A stretch of DNA of 64,000 nucleotides from Belnapia moabensis DSM 16746 (GTDB lineage: Bacteria > Pseudomonadota > Alphaproteobacteria > Acetobacterales > Acetobacteraceae): assembly GCF_000745835.1 (NCBI RefSeq), contig NZ_JQKB01000028.1, positions 1 through 64,000 of the forward strand, written 5' to 3'. The position numbers and the translations under genes were made by a program. Shown piece after piece: positions 7,368 through 15,386 of this stretch; within the stretch, counting starts at the first letter, position 1; every line of letters starts with the position of its first letter. Under the pieces are notes generated by a model. The model searched no databases, had not been told where the DNA came from, and saw only the letters and a list, made by a program, of their open reading frames with translations.

Positions 7368-9323
7368 ATGTCCCTCACCGACCGCATCCGCCGTGCCGCC
7401 CGGCAGGAGCAATTCCTCGACGTCCTCTCGGCCGAAGCGGCGACCGCCCGCTTCCATGCGGCGATCGACCTCGCGCCGCTGCCGGCGGAGGCGGTGGCGC
7501 TCGCTGCGGCGCTCGGGCGCGTCACCGCACGGCCGGTGGCGGCGGCGGCGGATGCGCCGCCCTTCGACCGCGCCTCGATGGACGGCTTCGCGGTGCGCGC
7601 CGCCGATACGCTCGGGGCGAGCGAGGCGGCGCCGCGGCGGCTCCTGCTCAATGCCGAAGTGCTGGCCTGCGGCGTGGCGCCCGCGATCGAGGTGGCGCCG
7701 GACACGGCGACGGCCATCGCCACGGGCGGCGTCATCCCGCGCGGGGCGGACGCGGTCGTCATGGTGGAGCAGACCGAGGCGGAGGATGCGCCGGAAGGGC
7801 CGGTGGTGCTGGTCCGTCGCGCGGTGGCGGCGGGGCAGGCGGTCGCTTACGCCGGCAGCGACATCGCGCGGGGAGAGACGGTGCTGCGGGCCGGCATCGT
7901 CATCACCAGCCGGGAGATCGGGATGCTGGCGGCGGCCGGGCTCGCCACGGTGCCGGTGGTGCGGCGGCCGAGGGTCGCCATCCTCTCGACCGGGGACGAG
8001 CTGGTGGCGCCGGGCGAGGCGCTGCCGCCGGGCGGGATCTACGACAGCAACGCCGCGATCCTCGCCGCCGCCGTCGCCGAGCATGGCGGCGAGGCGGTGC
8101 CGCTCGGCATCTTCCGCGACGACGAGGCGGTGCTGGAGGCGGCGTTGCGGCGGGCGCTCGACCTGGCCGACATGGTGGTGATGTCGGGCGGTACCTCGAA
8201 GGGGGCGGGCGACGTGTCGCACCGCATCCTCGGGCGGCTGCCGGGGCCGGGGGTGCTCGTGCATGGGGTGGCGCTGAAGCCGGGCAAGCCGCTCTGCCTC
8301 GGCGCGGTCGGGCGCAAGCCGGTGGTGGTGCTGCCGGGGTTTCCGACGAGCGCGGTCTTCACCTTCCAGGAATTCGCGGTGCCGGTGATCCGGGCGATGG
8401 CGGGGCTGCCGCCCCGGGCGGAGGCGGCGGTGGAGGCGGTGCTCGCCGTCAGGACGCCGAGCGAGGCGGGGCGCGTCGAATACGTGATGGCCGCGCTCGG
8501 CGAGGACCCGGCGGGGCGGCGGATGGCCTGGCCGCTGGGCAAGGGTTCGGGGAGCGTCACCGCCTTCTCGCAAGCCGACGGGTTCTTCGCCATTCCGGCC
8601 GAGGAGCAGGGGGCGGCGGCGGGGAGCGTGCAGCGGGTGCGGCTGATCGGGGGCGCGCATCCGTTGCCGGACCTCGCCATCATCGGCAGCCATTGCACGG
8701 GGCTCGATGCGATGCTCGACCTGCTGGCGGCGCGGGGGGTCAGGGGGCGGAGCCTCGCGGTCGGCAGCATGGGCGGGCTGGCGGCGGCGCGGCGGGGCGA
8801 GTGCGACCTGGCGCCGGCGCATCTGCTGGATGCGGCGACGGGCGCGTACAACCGGCCCTTCCTCGCCGAGGGGCTGCGGCTGGTGCCGGGGTGGCGGCGG
8901 GTGCAAGGCGTGGTCTTCCGGCGCGGGGATGCGCGGTTCGAGGGGCTGGAGGGGCGAGAGGCCGTCAGCCGCGGGGCGGAGGGCGGAGGGCTGCTGCTGG
9001 TCAACCGGAATGCGGGGTCGGGGACACGCATCCTGCTCGACGGGCTGCTCGGTGGCGCGCGGCCGGCGGGCTATGCCAACCAGCCGAAGTCGCACAATGC
9101 CGTGGCCGCGGCGGTGGCGCAGGGGCGGGCGGATTGGGGGGTGGCCATCCGCAGCGTGGCCGAGGCCTATGGGCTTGGCTTCGCACCGCTGGCGGACGAG
9201 CATTACGACTTCTTCCTGCCCGAGGCGCGGGCGGGGCGGCCGGCGGTGCGGGCCTTCCTCGATGTGCTTGCCAGCGAGGAGGGGAAGGCGGGGCTCCGGG
9301 CGCTGGGGTTCGAGCCGGGCTGA
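7368..9323 (+). CDS. moeA: MoeA fused to a periplasmic-binding-protein-like domain
   Basis: The 651-residue protein starts at the ATG beginning MSLTDRIRR; upstream codons are not MoeA-like. Residues 1-430 are a complete MoeA: FDRASMDGFAVRA (67-79), GADAVVMVEQ (127-136), AGSDIARGE (162-170), the MoCF fold with STGDEL (207-212) and SGGTSKGAGD (273-282), KPGKP (304-308) and LPGFPTSAV (322-330). Residues 435-645 form a PBP-like domain of the type fused to MoeA in some bacteria and archaea, with GSHCTGLD, GSMGGLAA, LLVNRNAGSGTR and FLPEARAG. MoeA joins molybdate to adenylylated molybdopterin; the extra domain may bind a cofactor or oxyanion in the cytoplasm. No signal peptide is present. Confidence 0.9.
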   Translation: MSLTDRIRRAARQEQFLDVLSAEAATARFHAAIDLAPLPAEAVALAAALGRVTARPVAAAADAPPFDRASMDGFAVRAADTLGASEAAPRRLLLNAEVLACGVAPAIEVAPDTATAIATGGVIPRGADAVVMVEQTEAEDAPEGPVVLVRRAVAAGQAVAYAGSDIARGETVLRAGIVITSREIGMLAAAGLATVPVVRRPRVAILSTGDELVAPGEALPPGGIYDSNAAILAAAVAEHGGEAVPLGIFRDDEAVLEAALRRALDLADMVVMSGGTSKGAGDVSHRILGRLPGPGVLVHGVALKPGKPLCLGAVGRKPVVVLPGFPTSAVFTFQEFAVPVIRAMAGLPPRAEAAVEAVLAVRTPSEAGRVEYVMAALGEDPAGRRMAWPLGKGSGSVTAFSQADGFFAIPAEEQGAAAGSVQRVRLIGGAHPLPDLAIIGSHCTGLDAMLDLLAARGVRGRSLAVGSMGGLAAARRGECDLAPAHLLDAATGAYNRPFLAEGLRLVPGWRRVQGVVFRRGDARFEGLEGREAVSRGAEGGGLLLVNRNAGSGTRILLDGLLGGARPAGYANQPKSHNAVAAAVAQGRADWGVAIRSVAEAYGLGFAPLADEHYDFFLPEARAGRPAVRAFLDVLASEEGKAGLRALGFEPG

Positions 9324-9405
9324 CGCGCGACCGGTGCGGATTGCGATGTAACGGGCGCGGAGGGCGCGGCGAATAGCCAACCGGATCACGCATGAGAGGT
9401 GTCCG

Positions 9406-10461
9406 TTGGAGCAGCCATCCCGCCCATCGCGCAGGCCGCTGGGTTCCCTTGTCCTCATCGCCGCCGTGCTCGGCGGCAGCGCCGCAGCCTTCGCCTATAC
9501 CGGCGGCTGGCTCTCGCCCGAGCGGCTGTCCCGCGAGCGGGTCGTGGCCTCGCTGGGCCCGCCCGGCGGGCCGGCGCCCGGGCATCGGCGCAACCATACG
9601 AAGGGCATCTGCTTCACCGGCAGCTTCGAGGCGAACGGGGCGGGCGCGGCCCTCTCCCGCGCCCCGATGCTGGCGGCGGGCAGCTATCCGGTGATCGGCC
9701 GGTTCAACCTCGCCTCCTCCGTGCTGGCGCAGCCGGACGGGGCGGCGCGGGTGCGGGGCCTGAGCCTCAGCATCACCGGCCCGGACGGGTCGGAGTGGCG
9801 GACGGGCATGCTGAGCGCGCCCGTCTTCCCGGTCTCCGGCGTGGACGCCTTCTACGCGCTGCAGATGGCGGTGCGGAGCAAGGAGCCGGGGGCGATGCAG
9901 GCCTTCGCCGCGGCGCATCCCGAGATCGCGGGTTTCGGCGGCTGGGCGGGCAGCGCGCCCTGGACCGGCAGCTATGCCGAGGAGAGCTACAACGCGCTCA
10001 ACGCCTTCATCTTCACCGATGCCGAGGGGCGAGGCCACGCGGTGCGCTGGTCGGTGCGGCCGGAGGCGGTGCCGGTGCCGGTGCCGAAGGAGCAGATCGC
10101 GGCGAAGCCGCCGGACTTCCTCGGCGACGAGATCAAGGCACGCCTCGCCGCCAGGCCGGTGCGCTGGAGGATGACGGTGACGGAGGCCGGGCCAGGCGAC
10201 CCGGTGGCCGACCCGAGCAAGGCCTGGCCGGAGGGGCGCCGCACCCTCGAGGTCGGCACGCTGACCGTGCAGGCGATCCAGGAGGAGGCAGACGGGCCCT
10301 GCCGCGACATCAACTACGACCCGACGGTGCTGCCGCCGGGGATGCGGCCCTCGGCGGACCCCTTCCCCGCCGCGCGCTCCTCCGCCTACGCCCTGTCCTA
10401 TGAGCGCCGCGCCGCCGAGGCGGCGGCCTATCCCCGCACCGCGCCCGGAGGCCGCCCATGA
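9406..10461 (+). CDS. catalase-family haem peroxidase, membrane anchored (SrpA-like)
   Basis: A 351-residue catalase-related peroxidase. The start is TTG, supported by GAGAGG six bases upstream; no ATG lies nearby in frame. An N-terminal hydrophobic helix (about 12-30) should send the enzyme to the periplasmic face. RRNHTKGICFTG (about 61-72) carries the distal catalytic His and Ala/Lys-Gly motif, GRFNLASS the distal region, and SSAYALSYERR near the C-terminus the proximal haem tyrosine. It is shorter than true catalases, which favours peroxidase activity. It overlaps the cytochrome b561 gene by four bases, suggesting electron supply from the quinone pool. Confidence 0.85.
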   Translation: MEQPSRPSRRPLGSLVLIAAVLGGSAAAFAYTGGWLSPERLSRERVVASLGPPGGPAPGHRRNHTKGICFTGSFEANGAGAALSRAPMLAAGSYPVIGRFNLASSVLAQPDGAARVRGLSLSITGPDGSEWRTGMLSAPVFPVSGVDAFYALQMAVRSKEPGAMQAFAAAHPEIAGFGGWAGSAPWTGSYAEESYNALNAFIFTDAEGRGHAVRWSVRPEAVPVPVPKEQIAAKPPDFLGDEIKARLAARPVRWRMTVTEAGPGDPVADPSKAWPEGRRTLEVGTLTVQAIQEEADGPCRDINYDPTVLPPGMRPSADPFPAARSSAYALSYERRAAEAAAYPRTAPGGRP

Positions 10462-11003
10462 CCGCCGCCCGCTTCAGCCCGGTGCAGCGGCTGCTCCACT
10501 GGCTGATGGCCGCCTGCATCCTGGCGATGCTCTTCATCGGCGTCGGCATGGTCTCGACCATCTCGCCGCGCTACCTGGCGCTGGTCTCGATCCACAAGCC
10601 GCTCGGCATCGCCATCCTGCTGCTGGCGCTGCTGCGGCTGGGGCTGCGCCTGCGCCGCGGCGCGCCGCCGCTGCCCGCTGGCCTGCCGGCGGCGATGAAG
10701 CTCGCGGCGCATCTTTCGCATGTCGCGCTCTACGGGCTGATGATCGCCATGCCGCTGCTGGGCTGGGCGATGCTCTCGGCCGAGGGCTATCCGATCGTGC
10801 TGTGGCAGGGGCTGCGGCTGCCGCCGATCCTGCCGCAGGACATTGGGGCCTATGCGCTGCTGCGGCAGGCGCACGGGCTGCTCGGCTATGCCTTCTTCGC
10901 GGTGATCCTGGCGCATCTCGGCGCGGCGCTGTTCCATGCGCTGGTGCGGCGCGACGGGGTGTTCGCGGCGATGGCGCCGGTGGCGGGCCGGGCGGAGGAG
11001 TAG
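10458..11003 (+). CDS. cytochrome b561 family protein
   Basis: A 181-residue four-helix b-type cytochrome of the bacterial YceJ/CybB group. Histidines likely to bind two haems are seen in LLHWLM (residue 14), SIHKPLG (about 46), HLSHVALYG (about 85-88) and QAHGLLGY (about 137). It sits in the inner membrane and would pass electrons from quinol to a periplasmic acceptor. The ATGA overlap with the peroxidase gene makes that peroxidase the obvious partner (inferred). Confidence 0.9.
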   Translation: MTAARFSPVQRLLHWLMAACILAMLFIGVGMVSTISPRYLALVSIHKPLGIAILLLALLRLGLRLRRGAPPLPAGLPAAMKLAAHLSHVALYGLMIAMPLLGWAMLSAEGYPIVLWQGLRLPPILPQDIGAYALLRQAHGLLGYAFFAVILAHLGAALFHALVRRDGVFAAMAPVAGRAEE

Positions 11004-11233
11004 GGACGGACAATCCGCACGGGGCGCTGCCTGGCTGGACGGGTTTCCGTGGATGGTGCCCAGGGCGGGAGGGCCGCCTTGGGTGGGAAGCGCACCTAGC
11101 CGGCTGGCTCTTCGACTACCGGTTTGCCCCGTGTCGTCATTCGCGCCGCAGTTACCTCCCGAAAGCGGCCGTGCCCTTGCGGCGCCCAGGTGAACAGCGA
11201 TCGACGAAGGCGATCATCCCCTGCCTTTCACCC

Positions 11234-11776
11234 TCAGCACTTCTGGTGCCGCGCTTCGATTTCATCCAGCACGGCTTCCGGGGCGACGTCCTGCTGCACC
11301 TCTCGCAGCTCAGGGTTGGCACTCGCCCGGATGTCCAGACGCTCGGCAATGGCGACGACAAGTTCGGACAGCTTGGTCAGCTCATGCTCCGTCAGGAGGC
11401 TGATCTGGAGGTCCAGATCGGCGCGCTTATCGGCCGTGGCGGCCATGCGGTTCTGGCTGATGAGTACGAAGGTGGAGAGGAAGATGGCCTCTACCGAGGC
11501 CTCCATCGCAAGCACCACGAAGGATGGGTCGAACTTGGGTACACCTGGTATGAGCCCGAGATTCACCAGGATCCATGCGCCGTAAAAGGCAAGGTGGATG
11601 TAGACGAAGACCATGCTGCCGGTGAAGCGGGTGATGGTCTCGGCGATCCGCTCCTCGCGGGTTGCGGCCGCGGCTTCCTCGCGGCGTCGGTTTTCCAGGG
11701 CCTTGATGTTACGCCTGAGGGAGGTGCTGAGGCTGTCCGGTTTCGGTGGCGGCACGGTCGGTGTCGGGCTTGGCAT
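11234..11776 (-). CDS. DUF1003 family membrane protein
   Basis: A 180-residue protein whose core matches DUF1003: an amphipathic N-terminus (LENRRREEAAAATREERIAETITRF), two membrane helices around VFVYIHLAFYGAWILVNLGL and FVVLAMEASVEAIFLSTFVLIS, then SQNRMAATADKRADLDLQI and a polar C-terminal helix. The function of the family is not established. The start chosen is ATG 11776 (MPSPTPT...), because upstream codons do not look coding. The gaps 11004-11233 and 11777-12018 hold nothing I recognise. Confidence 0.8.
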   Translation of the reverse strand: MPSPTPTVPPPKPDSLSTSLRRNIKALENRRREEAAAATREERIAETITRFTGSMVFVYIHLAFYGAWILVNLGLIPGVPKFDPSFVVLAMEASVEAIFLSTFVLISQNRMAATADKRADLDLQISLLTEHELTKLSELVVAIAERLDIRASANPELREVQQDVAPEAVLDEIEARHQKC

Positions 11777-12018
11777 ATCGGCGGTGATCCTCGGCTTCGG
11801 AGGCGGGTGAGCCTCGAGGAGAACGCGCCGGGGACAGCTTCGGGCCCGTGGAGGCCAGAACGCCTGGTGATGCAGGAGGTCGGCTCTGCCCGGGAGCCGT
11901 CCAGAAGCGGTCAGTCCGCTTCCGGCCGAACTGAGCCGTTCGAATTCCCGGCAAGAGGGCCTGCCTCGGGTCAGAAGCGGCCATGGCTCCACGACTACCC
12001 AGCGCCGAGCCTTGCCCT

Positions 12019-12579
12019 TTACCGCGTGGCGCCAGGCGCCCAAAGCACGTCGCCGGCGCCGTTGCCGTTCAGCCGCCGGGAGAGGATGAAGAGCAGGTCG
12101 GAGAGGCGGTTGAGGTAGCGAATCGCCTCCGGGTTCACGGCCTCGGCCGCCGCGAGGGCGACGGTGACGCGCTCGGCGCGGCGGCTGACCGTGCGGGCGA
12201 GATGGGCCATGGCGGCGCCGGGCGTGCCGCCGGGCAGGACGAAGCTCCGGAGCGGCGGGAGGGGCGCGTTCAGCGCCGCGGCCTCCTGCTCCAGCCGTGC
12301 GGTCTGGGCGGCGGCGAGGCGGAGGCGCCCGCCATCCTCGCCGGGCACGCAGAGATCGGCGCCGAGGTCGAACAGGTCGTTCTGGATGCGGGCGAGGACC
12401 GGGTCGGCCTCCGCATCGCCCGCGGTGTGCAGGCGGAGCAGGCCGAGCGTGGCATTGGCCTCGTCCACCGTGCCGATCGCCTCGATGCGGAGCGAATCCT
12501 TGCGCAGCCGGCTGCCGTCGCCGAGCGAGGTCTCGCCGGCATCGCCGCCGCGGGTGGTGATGACGTCGAGCCTGACCAT
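12019..12579 (-). CDS. cobO: PduO-type cob(I)alamin adenosyltransferase
   Basis: A 186-residue ATP:cob(I)alamin adenosyltransferase that makes adenosylcobalamin. Family marks are the N-terminal TTRGGDAGETSLGDGSRLRKD (ATP site), the conserved GTVDEANATLGLLR, and the C-terminal TVSRRAERVTVAL with YLNRLSDLLFILSRRLN. The length is normal for the PduO family; the CobA/BtuR type has a different fold, so the cobO symbol denotes the activity only. It is 11 bases downstream of tonB on the same strand; a cobalamin link with TonB and the distant cobS-cobT genes is plausible. No cobalamin riboswitch is visible. Confidence 0.92.
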   Translation of the reverse strand: MVRLDVITTRGGDAGETSLGDGSRLRKDSLRIEAIGTVDEANATLGLLRLHTAGDAEADPVLARIQNDLFDLGADLCVPGEDGGRLRLAAAQTARLEQEAAALNAPLPPLRSFVLPGGTPGAAMAHLARTVSRRAERVTVALAAAEAVNPEAIRYLNRLSDLLFILSRRLNGNGAGDVLWAPGATR

Positions 12580-12590
12580 GGGGCGCCCTT

Positions 12591-13478
12591 CTACCGGTTC
12601 AGCTGGAAATGGATCGAGGTGCGGATGTTGCCAGAGATGGGGATGCCGTCGCGCATCGCCGGGCGGAAGCGCCAGCGGCGGACGGCGCGCTTCGCCGCGT
12701 CGTCGAGGGCAAGGAAGCCGGAGCTGGCGGCGATCTCGACATCCTCGACGGTGCCGTTCGGCGAGATGCGGAGGAGGACGGTGACGACGCCCTGCTCGCC
12801 GCGCTCCCTGCTCTCATTGGGGTATTCGGGCGTCGGGTTGCGGATGCCCTCGGCGAGGCCGGGGGGCGTGATGGCGCCGAGCGCGGGGGCGGCGCCGGTG
12901 GTCAGCGGCTGCTGGCTCACCGGGCCTGCAGGAGGCGGGGCGGCCGCCTGGGCGGCGGGGGCTGGGGCGGCCGGCCGCGCCGGGGTGGGACGCGGGCGCG
13001 GCTGGGGAGGTGGCGGCGGGGCCGGCTCGGGTGGCGGGAGGGGCAGCGGCTCCGTCTCCGGCTCGGCCTCGGCCTGGGGCTGCGGCGGTGCGGGAGGTGC
13101 GGCCGGCGCCGGCGGGGCCTCGGGCGCCGGGCGCTCCTCGGGCGGCGGGGGCGGCAGGGTGACGGCGTCCGGCGCCGCGGGCGGCGGCAGCAGCGCGGCG
13201 AGCGGCGGGGGCGGCGGGGCGAGGCTCGGCGGCGGCGGGGCCGCGACGGCGGGTGGGGGCGGCGGTGGCGGCGCCGGCTCGGCGGGGGCGGCAGGCGGGG
13301 CCGGCTCGTCCTCAGTCGTGCCGGTCTGCTCCTGCCAGACCACCTCGACCGATTGCTCGGCGGGTGGGTCCGGCTGCTTCGGGCGGTTGAGGAACAGGAT
13401 CATCGCCGCCAGCGCCCCGGCATGCAGCATGAGCGAGGCGGCGGCAGCGCGGCCGAGCGGCGACCCGGCCAGGGTCAC
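12591..13478 (-). CDS. tonB: TonB energy-transducing protein
   Basis: A 295-residue TonB. One membrane helix near the N-terminus (AAAASLMLHAGALAAMILFL) anchors it in the inner membrane. A proline/alanine-rich linker from about 55 to 195 spans the periplasm. The C-terminal TonB domain includes NPTPEYPNESRERGEQG, VVTVLLRISPNGTVEDVEI and AVRRWRFRPA. It carries proton-motive energy from ExbB/ExbD to outer-membrane receptors; exbB and exbD are not in the window. The GTG start overlaps the CDF transporter stop by four bases. Confidence 0.9.
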   Translation of the reverse strand: MTLAGSPLGRAAAASLMLHAGALAAMILFLNRPKQPDPPAEQSVEVVWQEQTGTTEDEPAPPAAPAEPAPPPPPPPAVAAPPPPSLAPPPPPLAALLPPPAAPDAVTLPPPPPEERPAPEAPPAPAAPPAPPQPQAEAEPETEPLPLPPPEPAPPPPPQPRPRPTPARPAAPAPAAQAAAPPPAGPVSQQPLTTGAAPALGAITPPGLAEGIRNPTPEYPNESRERGEQGVVTVLLRISPNGTVEDVEIAASSGFLALDDAAKRAVRRWRFRPAMRDGIPISGNIRTSIHFQLNR

Positions 13479-14362
13479 AGCACGAGGACGCCGTGATGCT
13501 TCGCCTTGCCCTCGGGCTCGACATGGATGGTGATGGTCGCGCCCTCGATCTCCGCCTTCAGCGCCGCCTCGACGCGGTCGCAGATGGCGTGCGCCGCGTC
13601 GACCGTCATCGTCCCCGGCACGACCAGGTGGAACTCGATGAAGGTGAGGCGCCCGGCATGGCGGGTGCGGAGGTCATGCGCCTCGATCGCGCCCTCGGCA
13701 TGGGTCGAGACGGCGCCGCGGATGCGGGCGAGCAGGCCGGGCTCCACCGCCTCGTCCATCAGCCCGCCGACGCTCTCGCGCACCAGCCGGCCACCGGACC
13801 AGAGGATGTTGAGCGCCGTCAGCGCCGCCAGCAGCGGGTCGAGCCAGAGGATGCCGGTGAGCGCCACCAGCCCGACGCCGACCAGCACGCCGAAGGAGGT
13901 GACGACATCGGCGACCAGGTGCCGGGCATCGGCCAGCAGCGCCGGTGAGCGGGCGCGGCGACCCTGGCGGAACAGCAGGCTGGCCCAGCCGGCATTCATC
14001 GCGGTCGCCAGCGCCGAGATGGCGAGGCCGAAGCCGGGCTGCTCCGGCACGATGGGGCGCTGCCAGGCGGCCCAGGCCTCATGCAGGATGACGACGGCGG
14101 CGATGACGATCAGCGCGCCCTCGAGCACGGCCGAGAAGTATTCCGCCTTGGTATGGCCGTAGGGGTGGTTGGCATCGGCCGGCATCGACGAGTAGTGGAC
14201 GGCGACGAGGGCGGCCGCGGCGGCGGCGACGTTCACCACGCTCTCCAGCGCATCGGCCAGCAGCGCGACGCTGCCGGTCAGCGCCCAGGCGCCGAGCTTC
14301 AGCGCCAGCACCAGGGCGGCGATGACGACGCTGCCGATGGCGAAGCGGAGGGTGCGGCTCAT
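13475..14362 (-). CDS. cation diffusion facilitator (CDF) metal exporter
   Basis: A 295-residue member of the CDF family, which exports divalent metals (Zn, Fe, Mn or Co) by proton exchange. Membrane helices cover about 10-205; metal-site regions are LLADALESVVN (helix 2), HPYGHTKAEYFSA and LLADARHLVADVVTS (helix 5). The cytoplasmic C-terminal domain carries EAHDLRTRHAG and FIEFHLVVPG, typical of the metal-sensing dimer domain. ATG 14362 is preferred over GTG 14368 because AGAGG sits at the right distance. It is the first gene of the four-gene minus-strand run; metal specificity cannot be told. Confidence 0.88.
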   Translation of the reverse strand: MSRTLRFAIGSVVIAALVLALKLGAWALTGSVALLADALESVVNVAAAAAALVAVHYSSMPADANHPYGHTKAEYFSAVLEGALIVIAAVVILHEAWAAWQRPIVPEQPGFGLAISALATAMNAGWASLLFRQGRRARSPALLADARHLVADVVTSFGVLVGVGLVALTGILWLDPLLAALTALNILWSGGRLVRESVGGLMDEAVEPGLLARIRGAVSTHAEGAIEAHDLRTRHAGRLTFIEFHLVVPGTMTVDAAHAICDRVEAALKAEIEGATITIHVEPEGKAKHHGVLVL

Positions 14363-14535
14363 CGGCACCTCTGGGCAGGGCTCTGGATCACGCGGGGCTC
14401 CGGGGGTGGGGGGTGTTTTGGACCGGGCGGCAACGGCGGGGCAAGGGGGTGCCGCCGGGCTTTCCTTAGCCGGCTAGCTTTTCCGCCCCGGCCGGTTCAG
14501 GCATGATGCCGCGTTGCACAACGGAACCGCCCCCG

Positions 14536-15141
14536 ATGCCCCTCTCTTCCCCCGCCCCGCGCGAGCCGCTGCACCGCCGCGCCATCGACATCCGCGGCTA
14601 CCGGCGGGAGGACGGGCTGTTCGATGTCGAGGCGCATCTGGTCGACACGAAGTCCTACGCCTTCGTCAATGACGACCGCGGCACGATCGAGCCCGGCGAG
14701 GCGCTGCACGGGATGTGGCTGCGGCTGACCCTCAGGGAGGACATGGAGATCGTCACCTGCGAGGCGTCCTCCGACTTCACGCCCTATGCGGTCTGCCCGC
14801 AGGCGGCGCCGAATTTCGCCCGGCTGGCGGGGCTGCGCATCGGGCCGGGCTTCAACCGGGCGGTGCAGGAGCGGGTCGGCGGCGTCGAGGGCTGCACCCA
14901 TCTGCGGGAGGTTCTGGGGCAGATGGCGACCGTCGCCTTCCAGACCCTCTACCCGATCCGGGCACGGCGCGAGCGCGAGGAGGCGGCGCGGATCATGGCC
15001 GAGGGCGGGGCACGGGACGCGGCGGGGGAACGGCGCCGCCCGGCGATGCTCGGGAGCTGCCTCGCCTATGCGCCGGACAGCCCGGTCTCGCTGGCGCGCT
15101 GGCCCTGGCTGAAGGAGCCGGCGGAGTCCAGCCAGGGCTGA
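14536..15141 (+). CDS. DUF2889 family protein
   Basis: A 201-residue protein of the DUF2889 family. Conserved pieces are LHRRAIDIRGYRREDGLFDVE, HLVDTKSYAF, RGTIEPGEALHGMWLRLT, PNFARLAGLRIGPGF and GCTHLREVLGQMATVAFQT. ATG 14536 (MPLSSPAP...) matches the usual family N-terminus better than the upstream ATG at 14503. The family has no established function; histidine and cysteine in GCTH could bind a metal. It diverges from the CDF gene and stands alone. Confidence 0.82.
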   Translation: MPLSSPAPREPLHRRAIDIRGYRREDGLFDVEAHLVDTKSYAFVNDDRGTIEPGEALHGMWLRLTLREDMEIVTCEASSDFTPYAVCPQAAPNFARLAGLRIGPGFNRAVQERVGGVEGCTHLREVLGQMATVAFQTLYPIRARREREEAARIMAEGGARDAAGERRRPAMLGSCLAYAPDSPVSLARWPWLKEPAESSQG

Positions 15142-15234
15142 GGCTCCTCGCCCGACGCGGACTTTGGCAGCCGAGCGCCGCTCGGCCTGGAGCGGCGTCC
15201 GTTCGCATCGACTCACGGACCCCGCTCCGGCCTG

Positions 15235-15291
15235 TTGCTTGATCGAGCAAATTACCCCGGTCGGGTGATTCCACCTGACCGGAGTTTGCTC
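15235..15291 (+). promoter_or_regulatory. long nested hairpin with alternative pairing in the DMT-transporter leader
   Basis: An inner stem CCGGTCGGGTG (15257-15267) pairs with CACCTGACCGG (15272-15282) over loop ATTC with one G.U. An outer stem GAGCAAA (15245-15251) pairs with TTTGCTC (15285-15291). The GAGCAA arm can instead pair with the upstream TTGCTT to form a small hairpin, 15235-15250, with loop GATC. The two forms exclude each other. GGAG at 15281-15284, a possible ribosome site for GTG 15294, lies in the stem. This could be an RNA switch or a DNA operator. Confidence 0.5.
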
Positions 15292-15386
15292 TAGTGCTGC
15301 GCCGCGGCCTTTCCCTGCCGGGAAGAACGGGCCGCGAGGGGTGGATCATCGCCAGAACCGCAGTCCCGCACACCGGGGCCGAGCCC

